Assembly (NCBI GenBank): GCA_002395965.1
Contig: DGVT01000036.1
Location: 1 to 5,460 of the forward strand
DNA length: 5,460 nt
Source: Porphyromonadaceae bacterium UBA4277
GTDB taxonomy: Bacteria > Bacteroidota > Bacteroidia > Bacteroidales > Muribaculaceae
Reading direction: 5' to 3'
The translations under genes and the position numbers were made by a program. The notes under the pieces were generated by a model. It did no database searches and was not told where the DNA came from. It worked only from the letters and a program-made list of their open reading frames with translations. Below are positions 1 through 5,460 of the stretch, piece by piece; the first letter of the stretch is position 1; the number at the start of each line of letters is the position of its first letter.

Positions 1-1211
1 TGGCCGTGACGGCGCAGGTAGTCGTCAACTAATTCCATGTCGTAGGAAAACGAACGCTGATTGCACTCGTCGTAAGAAACGGCCTGCAGGCGTGGATTAT
101 ACAGCAAAGAGTCTAACGAGAAGCCGCCGGTCACACTCGTGGTGCGCTGGTTATTCCAGAAATTGACATGATAGCCTCCCCGCTTGAACACGGCCGGGAA
201 ATAGGCGCTCTCATACCAGTGCTCGCCGCGGGCGATACGGTTGCAGAACAGGACGTTCTTCAGCGTGATGCTCGTGGTGTTATAAGGCGACACGACATCG
301 GTGAACACACTCAGAAGGCCGCAAGCGCGCTCTGACTGCATGCGCGGCGTCGTCTCGTGATGATAGCCATAGAGCTGGCTGTGGCTCTTGATATAGGACT
401 CGCCTATCACCACAACGACAACGGCACTGTCGCTGGCCGTCACCACCGACGACGGAACCGTGGCACTGGTGGCTACTGCAAGATTTATCTCATTTGCGGT
501 AGCCGAAAGAGCATGGAACGAATAGAGAAGCCGGGTAAAAGAGTCCATGCCGCTATCTCCTTCTGAAAACTCTTGCGTCGCTTCAAGCTCACTGCTCACG
601 CGGCAGTTATAAAGCACGGTGAATATGCGGCAGCTCACCACGCTGCCCGACAAGAGAAGCAATATCAATGCGGCACCCCACAACCACACCCGGCGTGATG
701 AAAACAGGCGGGGGCGCCAACGGCGTTCGCAAGCAACTATTGACAAGACAAGAATCAATACGATTAAATAGGAGAATAAGGCTTCGGCCGTAAGGCCGAA
801 AGTGTCCCAGAACTCAAGCGTTTCGCCTGGTGTCGTCTCACCCACTACCATCAGCAGATTGGGTGACAGCACTGTGTGGAAACACAGCGTCAGGAACACC
901 TGTACGGCAAACATACACACCGTCAAGCCATAGAACAGTGACTTTAACGCACGACGCAGCCTAAGGGGGCTATGCACAACCACTGCAGCCATCAAATACG
1001 ACAGCAGAAAGCCGATCAGCAGATACCCCGTGAGGTTGTCCATGATGGCAGGCCACTGAAGGCGCACCAGCGACGCACTGTTGCGAGCTATGATGTGCCA
1101 AGTCTCGGCCGTGAGAAGAACGAAGTTGATTACAACGAAGGGAAGCTCTTGTGACAATGGCCGCAATATAATTGAAGCACCCCTGTTCAATATATCTTTT
1201 ATATTAAGCAT
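1..1211 (-). CDS. Phosphoethanolamine transferase, EptA/CptA-like (sulfatase superfamily), 3' end outside window
   Basis: Inner-membrane enzyme expected to move phosphoethanolamine from phosphatidylethanolamine to lipid A or another envelope glycan. I translated 403 codons from ATG at 1211; no stop is reached before position 1. About five membrane helices are visible (roughly residues 24-42, 60-79, 92-111, 140-160, 175-193), followed by a periplasmic catalytic domain. Residues 124-134 (GETTPGETLEF) resemble the conserved substrate-site loop of the family. Residues 270-289 begin GES and continue through H277, LYGY and ETTP; E271 is the expected metal ligand. T313 in NTTSITLKNVL aligns with the catalytic threonine. 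The C-terminal metal-binding Asp/His residues should lie in the missing part. The upstream frame is open to a TAA near 1290, but 1211 is the only ATG there. It is codirectional with 1354-1835 and separated by 142 bases. No promoter was convincing. The exact acceptor is unknown. Confidence 0.9.
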   Translation of the reverse strand, partial: MLNIKDILNRGASIILRPLSQELPFVVINFVLLTAETWHIIARNSASLVRLQWPAIMDNLTGYLLIGFLLSYLMAAVVVHSPLRLRRALKSLFYGLTVCMFAVQVFLTLCFHTVLSPNLLMVVGETTPGETLEFWDTFGLTAEALFSYLIVLILVLSIVACERRWRPRLFSSRRVWLWGAALILLLLSGSVVSCRIFTVLYNCRVSSELEATQEFSEGDSGMDSFTRLLYSFHALSATANEINLAVATSATVPSSVVTASDSAVVVVVIGESYIKSHSQLYGYHHETTPRMQSERACGLLSVFTDVVSPYNTTSITLKNVLFCNRIARGEHWYESAYFPAVFKRGGYHVNFWNNQRTTSVTGGFSLDSLLYNPRLQAVSYDECNQRSFSYDMELVDDYLRRHG

Positions 1212-1353
1212 TTTACTCAGAAAAATGTGTATAATTCCCTCGACAAGCCGTTTGCACGGCCTGCCCCACAAGAGGTTCTCACACTCTTACAACTTGTATG
1301 TCAGATGATTATACTATTAAATATCGGTTTTGTCTTTTAACTTTTCAACACTC

Positions 1354-1835
1354 TCGTCAACCCGGTAATTGCACAAACAGACCGCAGTTGCCACCGCCAT
1401 CGGCATTGCCCAGACGCACCGGAAGATACAACTCATTGCCTGAAGCATCCCTTACCAGCAACGTTAAACTCGTCAAGCCATTTCCAGATGGGCGTTTGAC
1501 CTTAAATAAAGGATCTGACGACTCGCCTTCACGCACCTCTATTTCGGGAGTGTTTGTAACAAGCATCGACGATGATGCCATTTTTATTTTGTTCACGTCA
1601 TGGAGCGATATTATACCGATGTTGCTCAGGACTTGCAGAGCCATGCTATCTTTTGTATAAGGGCTCGCGCCGTTACAGTCGTTGCGGCCTACTACGGTCA
1701 CACGCTCCAGGAAGCGAAGACCGCGCTTCAAGTTCGCATTGGGATAAATAACGTTGGACGTACCGGCCGGAAGTTGACCCGCAGTGCCTCGGTAAAGTCG
1801 GCCATTGAATTGACGTTAACGATAGTCTTATTCAT
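1354..1835 (-). pseudogene. Hypothetical protein of about 160 residues, broken by a one-base deletion
   Basis: I do not recognise the family. ATG at 1835 opens a frame (MNKTIVNVNSMADFTEALRVN) that drifts and stops at 1728. Another frame, open from about 1770 to TGA at 1354, reads smoothly on from it (PAGTSNVIYPNANLKRGLRF and onward, ending NCGLFVQLPG). That second frame has no ATG or GTG near its start, only TTG codons. Adding one base at about 1768-1774 (minus-strand CTTCCGG) joins the two into one 160-residue protein, so a single missing base is the simplest explanation. No signal peptide, membrane helix or cysteine motif is seen; the C-terminal half is predicted beta-rich by eye (alternating hydrophobics in TSLTLLVRDASGNELYLPVRL). 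No slippery heptamer is present at the junction, so programmed -1 frameshifting is unlikely. It could be true decay or a consensus error. Confidence 0.6.
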
Positions 1836-1896
1836 AATAAAACAGTATTTAATTTGAGTCAAGTGAGCACAGCCTCGACTCGTAAATAAACAGTTT

Positions 1897-1916
1897 TGTG
1901 GGTGTGCCCACCCACA
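1897..1916. repeat. Perfect 8-bp inverted repeat with 4-base loop
   Basis: TGTGGGTG (1897-1904) and CACCCACA (1909-1916) flank a TGCC loop, forming a strong GC-rich hairpin in the gap between the genes ending at 1984 and starting at 1835. In the minus direction it lies 67 bases after the upstream stop and is followed by AAAACTG rather than a T run. In the plus direction it is followed by TTATAATA. It could act as a weak terminator, a processing site or a leader hairpin of the 1835 gene; the lack of a clear T tract argues against a classical intrinsic terminator. Confidence 0.5.
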
Positions 1917-1983
1917 TTATAATAAAACGGTGTGCAGCGGCAAGGCGCTTTTAGGGCTCAATGGTGTTTGTCAGCAATTTGTC

Positions 1984-2375
1984 TTATTCCATTGATGTGA
2001 ATGCGGTCTTGTCGAGCACACCATAATATGAACCGCAGTCCTCACTTTCGATGTAGATATCCACCACGTTGCCCATGTTAGCCACGGGCAGATACACTGT
2101 GGGGCTGTTGGCAAAATAGTCAACCACGGCATAAGGTCCTTCCAGGTTGATAGTGTAATGCGAATACCAATAACTGTCGAAAGTGATTTCCAACACATCG
2201 GTGTCACTGCAATACATCGCCACCGGCTCATTTACCTCAATGGCATGAGGCTTGGGCTGACCATTTCCTGATAAAACTATTGCCTTGTGATCCTGATCAG
2301 AATTAATAATATTCTGCGATACTAAACCAAGGATTGTAAAGAAATAAATAATAAGGAATAATATTTTGCTTTCAT
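1984..2375 (-). pseudogene. Small exported protein, DUF3244-like, frame broken at codon 4
   Basis: ATG at 2375 gives MKAK and then runs to a TAG at 2322. The frame shifted by one base is open from there to TAA at 1984 and reads as a hydrophobic signal peptide (ILFLIIYFFTILGLVSQ), then a mature domain of about 110 residues. The shift is explained by one A missing from the minus-strand A4 run at 2364-2367 (GCAAAATAT instead of GCAAAAATAT). The repaired product is 130 residues, a normal size for small Bacteroidales secreted proteins. The mature part (EPVAMYCSDTDVLEITF, then VVDIYIESEDCGSYYGVLDK) has the strand-and-turn pattern of DUF3244 proteins; this match is by memory of the pattern and is moderate. 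The shifted frame has no ATG, GTG or TTG upstream of the signal peptide, and the promoter at 2417-2449 places the transcript start just ahead of ATG 2375. Function unknown. Broken gene, phase-variable gene or sequencing error are all possible. Confidence 0.62.
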
Positions 2376-2401
2376 AACGCGATATTTTAGATTGTAAATA
2401 T

Positions 2402-2444
2402 AAATAATCAACTTCGCAAAGTTAATACGCAAAGTTGATTATTT
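2402..2444. repeat. Perfect 13-bp inverted repeat overlapping a promoter
   Basis: Left arm AAATAATCAACTT (2402-2414) and right arm AAGTTGATTATTT (2432-2444) are exact reverse complements around a 17-base centre. The centre contains the -7 box at 2417-2424. Overlaid on this is a 13-base tandem repeat, CGCAAAGTTAATA (2415-2427) and CGCAAAGTTGATT (2428-2440), with 11 of 13 positions equal. The placement suits an operator bound by a dimeric regulator. A terminator role for the upstream gene is less likely because the stem is almost all A/T and lies over 100 bases past the stop. Confidence 0.65.
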
Positions 2445-2449
2445 CCAAA
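2417..2449 (-). promoter_or_regulatory. Bacteroidota-type promoter for the small exported protein gene
   Basis: On the minus strand TTTG (2449-2446) and TAACTTTG (2424-2417) match the Bacteroides -33 TTTG and -7 TAnnTTTG consensus exactly, with a 21-base spacer. Transcription would begin near 2411, leaving a leader of about 35 bases before ATG 2375. This supports 2375 as the true start, and therefore the frameshift in that gene. It also implies that the small gene can be transcribed apart from the upstream TPR gene. Confidence 0.7.
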
Positions 2450-2558
2450 TTTTAGCACGTCCTATTTTTTAGTCCAAAACCTCTGTGTACTAATGGTTTA
2501 TAATTTTGTCAGGTGCTATTAAAAATACATTATAGTAAGTGACATAAATTGAACTATG

Positions 2559-4304
2559 TTAAAGTTCTATTTGACCTTTGACATACAGCTTAGGAATGTC
2601 GTTTATGTCGTTTGAATTTCCAAGTATTTTTTTTGCAATAATATTCTTACGTGTTGTCACACTATGCTCTATTGTTACATTCATATAACACATTATAACA
2701 AAGTTGGGAAGTTTACAAAAATGCATACATGCAATATTAATGTCTCTTTCATTTAACCGATTAGATTTTATGAGGAAGTCAGCTAAATTGTTGTACTTCA
2801 GATTTACGCATTTATATAAAATCTGAATAAACGATTGTGACATTGTTTCATTAATCAGTGCTCTTTTGGCAATATCTGTCTTGTTTTTAGTTAAGGCTTG
2901 CAGAACTTTCTTATAAACTTGTGTTTGGTATTCGACAAATAAATCGTTGCTACTTTGTAACGACTCGTTATCGGCAATTATCGTAGCCAATTCATTTTTG
3001 GCCGCGTTAATTTCATCTTCAAGTTGTTTCAATTGTTGCTTACGCGCTCTATTCCTATAAGCGGCCAACGCAAAAAATATGAAAATAATTATAGCAAAGC
3101 AAATCAAGATATATTGAATAGACTTTGAATGTGATAAATTTGAATCCTCCATTATGCATTGGGATTCAATAAGGGCGAACTCAGCTTTTAATGTTTTTCT
3201 TGATAGGGAATCAACAATATTATCGCTTTCAACAGGAAACTGATTCTTAGCATTTGCATTCTTTGGGTCACTCAGAAATAATGCCTGATTTCTTAGTAAC
3301 GTATCACGCATATTTCTTGGTAAGCGAGATTTACTCAAATAAAAGTTCGCAGAATCGTATTCTCCCAGTTTTGAACAAGCAATAGATAAATAATAGAAGC
3401 ACGTTGAATCAGTGAATTGACTTCCATCATTTGCCACGATTGCAGCATATCTCTTGCAATTATTAAAACTATCTAAGCCATAATACAAACCGGCGAGAGA
3501 ATTCAGATTGCAATAAAAAAGAGATTTATTATCGTCTAATTCAGATTGTCTTATTGCCTTGTAAATATAAGTGAAAGCACTATCTTTATTTACATTTCTA
3601 TAATTTGCTCCTATTTCTCCAAGAGATATTAAATAAAGATATTGCCATTTCTCAGATTTACAAAAACAATTTAATGCCGCCTTAAATTTATCGATAACAA
3701 ACTTATCACAGTTTGCCTGACTTTGATATAAATACCCCATGTTCATCAGGGCGTAGCCGCGGTGGTAGTGGTCGTCGGGGGCGGCTTCGAGCTCGGTGCG
3801 CTTGTACCAGTACATGGCGCTGTCGGGGTGGCCGAGTTCCTCGGCGGTGGTACCCTTGTAGAGCATGGCGCGCACGCGGCGCTGGCGGTCGGTGGACGAC
3901 GCGAACATCCCTAAGTCGCCGTAGTAGTCCCAGGCCACGTTGATCACCGAGTCGGTGGTGGCGGGGATGTAGGCCTTATACATGGCCTGCGCCGTGAGCA
4001 GCGCGTGGTAGGCACGCTCGCCCGCCGTCATGCGCACTGGGGAGGCTTCATCGCTCGCTGACACACTCCCCCTTGCCCCCTCTAACTTAGAGGGGGAGCT
4101 CTCACCAGAGGTCTCGGAGGTGCCGGCTGGCTGAGGGTCGGGCGATGGGCTGAGAGCGGCCAGCAGCGTGAGCGCACTGTCGGGCGCGCTGGCGATGAGC
4201 GAATCGATGTAGATGAGCTGCCGCTCGGCCTCGCCCGGCGTGCGGTGGCAGGCCACGGTGCCCGCCGCCATCATCAAGAGCAATATGTAAACCAGCCTGT
4301 TCAC
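2559..4304 (-). CDS. Membrane-anchored TPR protein with C-terminal LuxR-like HTH (putative transcriptional regulator)
   Basis: 581 residues from GTG at 4304; the next in-frame ATGs (codons 11 and 12) would cut into the signal sequence. Residues 1-19 form a lipoprotein signal ending TVAC (C19). Residues about 99-330 contain helical TPR-like units, for example 144-176, 182-214, 221-252 and 302-326 (SIACSKLGEYDSANFYL is the clearest). One membrane helix lies at about 395-416, followed by basic residues (RNRARK), so the N-terminal part should be periplasmic and the C-terminal part cytoplasmic. A coiled coil spans about 418-452. Residues 517-563 (ending SVTTRKNIIAKKIL) fit the pattern of LuxR/GerE-like HTH domains in Bacteroidales TPR regulators, though divergently. 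Expected role: an envelope sensor that binds DNA from the membrane; target unknown. Residues 61-92 are a low-complexity linker coded by a palindromic repeat. DNA is GC-rich upstream of about 3735 and AT-rich downstream. Confidence 0.85.
   Translation of the reverse strand: MNRLVYILLLMMAAGTVACHRTPGEAERQLIYIDSLIASAPDSALTLLAALSPSPDPQPAGTSETSGESSPSKLEGARGSVSASDEASPVRMTAGERAYHALLTAQAMYKAYIPATTDSVINVAWDYYGDLGMFASSTDRQRRVRAMLYKGTTAEELGHPDSAMYWYKRTELEAAPDDHYHRGYALMNMGYLYQSQANCDKFVIDKFKAALNCFCKSEKWQYLYLISLGEIGANYRNVNKDSAFTYIYKAIRQSELDDNKSLFYCNLNSLAGLYYGLDSFNNCKRYAAIVANDGSQFTDSTCFYYLSIACSKLGEYDSANFYLSKSRLPRNMRDTLLRNQALFLSDPKNANAKNQFPVESDNIVDSLSRKTLKAEFALIESQCIMEDSNLSHSKSIQYILICFAIIIFIFFALAAYRNRARKQQLKQLEDEINAAKNELATIIADNESLQSSNDLFVEYQTQVYKKVLQALTKNKTDIAKRALINETMSQSFIQILYKCVNLKYNNLADFLIKSNRLNERDINIACMHFCKLPNFVIMCYMNVTIEHSVTTRKNIIAKKILGNSNDINDIPKLYVKGQIEL
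4076..4096. repeat. 21-bp near-perfect palindrome inside the TPR gene
   Basis: Ten-base arms CCCCCTCTAA (4076-4085) and TTAGAGGGGG (4087-4096) are exact reverse complements around a single C. A further CTCCCCCT at 4066-4073 could pair with AGGGGGAG at 4091-4098 instead, giving a competing stem. The element is read in frame as linker residues around SSPSKLEGA (69-77) between the N-terminal helix and the TPR region. Its form, G/C runs around a TTAG core, resembles short dispersed palindromic repeats seen between genes in Bacteroidota, so it may be an inserted repeat tolerated in a linker. Only one copy is present in this window. Confidence 0.6.
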
Positions 4305-4305
4305 G

Positions 4306-4327
4306 CAAGATCAAATCTTGATATCAA
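4306..4327. repeat. Overlapping palindromes directly upstream of the GTG start
   Basis: CAAGAT (4306-4311) and ATCTTG (4315-4320) form a perfect 6-bp inverted repeat with a 3-base loop. It overlaps the 10-bp palindrome TTGATATCAA (4318-4327). The first stem ends one base before the GTG codon of the TPR gene, so in mRNA it would cover the ribosome-entry region and could limit initiation. As DNA it could equally be a regulator site. Confidence 0.4.
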
Positions 4328-4343
4328 CTGAAATACAGGTTTC

Positions 4344-4362
4344 TAAAGTTCTAAAAACTTTA
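4344..4362. repeat. 7-bp inverted repeat in the TPR gene leader
   Basis: TAAAGTT (4344-4350) and AACTTTA (4356-4362) flank a 5-base loop, about 40 bases before the GTG start. It is A/T-rich and could be a binding site or a chance feature of A/T-rich DNA. Confidence 0.35.
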
Positions 4363-4374
4363 TAAAATTGAAGT

Positions 4375-4434
4375 TTAGAGTTTATAGTTCACTTCCTCAT
4401 TAGGCGCGCCCAAAACAAAACCGGCAATATTCAT
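4375..4434 (-). CDS. Possible 19-residue leader peptide or gene remnant
   Basis: ATG at 4434 opens MNIAGFVLGAPNEEVNYKL, with TAA at 4375-4377. An A/G-rich stretch (GAAGATTACAAAAAG) sits just ahead of the ATG. The first nine residues resemble the opening of small Bacteroidota membrane proteins, which usually continue into two hydrophobic helices, but here the sequence turns polar and stops. It may be a truncated remnant of such a gene, a short leader peptide 70 bases ahead of the TPR gene, or chance. Low confidence because of its length. Confidence 0.25.
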   Translation of the reverse strand: MNIAGFVLGAPNEEVNYKL

Positions 4435-4562
4435 TCTTTTTGTAATCTTCTGTTGTGCAGGTGATTATGTAATGCATAAATAGAAGTGCCTAAACCCAGT
4501 TTTAGACTACAAGGGCCATAAGATTCATGTGCGGGTTGAGCAGCGGTGTGCTGCGCGAGGTG

Positions 4563-5372
4563 TTACATTGAGCCGGTGGCGGTAATGGTGCCGGTGTCTT
4601 GAACGTTGAGCGTGGCCTTGAATGAGAGCGAGGTGAAGTCGATATTTGCATCTATTGAGTTGAGCTTGTAATCGGTGCGCCCTTTGCCTTGCACAGCTTC
4701 ATTGCAGTAGATGTGTAGGCCTGTGGATGTGGGCTCAACACTCAGGCCATTATATTCAATGCCGCTATAGAACGGTTCAAGACCTTCGATGCCGGCAATG
4801 CTCAGTGATGCACTGCGATGCTCGGTTGTGATGTTGCTCACGATAAACTTGTAGTCGCCGGTGCCATTGGTGATGGTTTGGCCATTGAGCTTGTTGATTG
4901 TGCTCTCAGTGTTGTAGAAGACTATAGTGGGCACGAGGGCGTTGAGCTCATACTTGCCGTCGATGGTGGCGGTGGCCCAGTGGCAAGAAATCTCATTCTC
5001 GAGGTTCATGTCGATGTAAACCAGCAAATTGGTCACTGTGTGGCCGCTCGTAGTGGTGGCCGACGGCACGTCGATGTAGTAGCCGTTTTTGCTGCCGGCT
5101 GCCGTCAGTCGGGCGTTGGTGGCCGAGACTATTATTTGTTCTTCGCCTATGGCAAGGGCATAGTCGATGCTGGCAGTCATCTTGGTGACGTTGAACTCGG
5201 CAGTCGCGCCCCCTAAGGTGGCACTCACAAACGTGCCGTCGTCACTGTTGGTGACGTGGTTGATAAATTGTGAACTCATGAGCCATATCTGGTCTTGAGG
5301 CTCATCATTGCTGCAGGCGCTGATGCCGAGCAGCAATATGGCACTGAGCAGTGCCGATGCTATTTTTCTCAT
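4563..5372 (-). CDS. Surface-type lipoprotein of unknown function
   Basis: 269 residues from ATG at 5372. The frame is open further upstream to an ATG at 5453, but the 27 extra residues are polar and would bury the signal peptide, so 5372 is preferred. Residues 1-20 are a lipoprotein signal (MRKIASALLSAILLLGISAC, lipid-carrying C20). It is followed by SNDEP, an acidic stretch of the kind that directs Bacteroidota lipoproteins to the cell surface. The rest has alternating hydrophobic and polar residues, many T/S/N, and no cysteine until a single one at about 131 and another near 225. This suggests two beta-rich domains, split near residue 140. The C-terminal end (SLSFKATLNVQDTGTITATGSM) looks like a final beta hairpin. 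I could not assign a family with confidence and see no catalytic motif. It lies 258 bases upstream of the TPR gene in the same direction. Confidence 0.85.
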   Translation of the reverse strand: MRKIASALLSAILLLGISACSNDEPQDQIWLMSSQFINHVTNSDDGTFVSATLGGATAEFNVTKMTASIDYALAIGEEQIIVSATNARLTAAGSKNGYYIDVPSATTTSGHTVTNLLVYIDMNLENEISCHWATATIDGKYELNALVPTIVFYNTESTINKLNGQTITNGTGDYKFIVSNITTEHRSASLSIAGIEGLEPFYSGIEYNGLSVEPTSTGLHIYCNEAVQGKGRTDYKLNSIDANIDFTSLSFKATLNVQDTGTITATGSM

Positions 5373-5410
5373 GTTATGATGATTGATAATTTTTTTCGGG
5401 TCAACTCGTG

Positions 5411-5418
5411 AAAAATTA
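5411..5418 (-). promoter_or_regulatory. Possible -7 element for the lipoprotein gene
   Basis: Minus-strand TAATTTTT matches seven of eight positions counted against TAnnTTTG (final G absent) and would give a leader of roughly 30 bases to ATG 5372. No TTTG lies at the right distance upstream, so the call is tentative. Confidence 0.22.
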
Positions 5419-5460
5419 CGACAATTAGCCGGCTTGTGGCTGGTAACTACCAAGCAATGC

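Larger units (their letters stand above)
4305..4562. other. Gap between lipoprotein and TPR genes, rich in small inverted repeats
   Basis: This 258-base gap holds no full gene. In the minus direction it contains a short GC stem just after the lipoprotein stop (GCAGC 4540-4544 with GCTGC 4550-4554, no T run), a weak CTAAA/TTTAG stem (4490-4505), a TTATG/CATAA stem (4465-4479), a 19-codon mini-ORF (4434-4375) and the leader stems listed separately. I could not find a convincing -33/-7 pair for the TPR gene, so its promoter is not assigned; read-through from the lipoprotein gene is possible. Confidence 0.5.

Noticed and set aside
1247..1260. GCCGT/ACGGC stem in the gap before the transferase gene
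   Set aside because: Only 5 bp, no T run in either direction; too weak to call as a terminator.
1763..1776. Programmed -1 frameshift in the 160-residue gene
   Set aside because: No X-XXY-YYZ slippery site and no clear stimulatory stem right after it.
1298..1857. Plus-strand ORFs of 120 and 85 residues
   Set aside because: They lie opposite the broken 160-residue gene and show no domain-like sequence or start signals.
1971..2231. 86-residue minus-strand ORF overlapping the small exported gene
   Set aside because: Out-of-frame shadow rich in W, C and M; the 1984-2223 frame joins to a signal peptide and reads as a real domain.
2551..2567. GAACT/AGTTC repeat at the 3' end of the TPR gene
   Set aside because: Five-base arms overlapping the stop codon; expected by chance in A/T-rich DNA.
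3713..3943. 76-residue plus-strand ORF
   Set aside because: Arginine-rich antisense of the GC-rich part of the TPR gene.
4102..4314. 70-residue minus-strand ORF starting at TTG
   Set aside because: Frame shadow of the TPR gene's first third; histidine/arginine-rich with no signal features.
4818..5216. 132-residue plus-strand ORF
   Set aside because: Antisense of the lipoprotein gene, which has a clear signal peptide and lipobox.

Overview
The window looks like a chromosomal segment from a Bacteroidota gut-type bacterium, most likely Bacteroidales (Muribaculaceae or Prevotellaceae-like). The evidence is two exported lipoproteins with lipoboxes, one followed by an acidic surface-export signal (C-S-N-D-E), a TPR / transmembrane / coiled-coil / HTH protein of a design common in Bacteroidales, and a promoter matching the Bacteroides -33 TTTG / -7 TAnnTTTG consensus. 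All supported genes lie on the minus strand, so transcription runs from right to left.

From right to left: (i) 5372-4563 encodes a beta-rich surface lipoprotein of unknown function. (ii) 4562-4305 is a gap holding a 19-codon mini-ORF and several small inverted repeats ahead of a GTG start. (iii) 4304-2559 encodes a 581-residue membrane-tethered regulator-like protein with periplasmic TPR repeats, one membrane helix, a cytoplasmic coiled coil and a divergent LuxR/GerE-like HTH. Its first third is GC-rich and its last two thirds are very AT-rich, with an abrupt switch near 3735. A 21-bp near-palindrome lies in frame inside the GC-rich part. (iv) 2449-2402 is a strong promoter overlapped by a perfect 13-bp inverted repeat. 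(v) 2375-1984 is a small exported protein gene (DUF3244-like) whose frame is broken by one missing base in an A tract at codon 4. (vi) 1835-1354 is a second small gene, of unknown function, also broken by one missing base. (vii) 1211 to the left edge is the N-terminal three quarters of a lipid-A-type phosphoethanolamine transferase.

The most interesting unit is the TPR regulator followed by its own-promoter, operator-like repeat and small exported protein. This could be an envelope-sensing regulator with a secreted partner or target, but that is inference from layout only. The two adjacent one-base deletions mean that gene decay, phase variation or consensus error in a draft assembly must be separated before anything is built on these two small genes.
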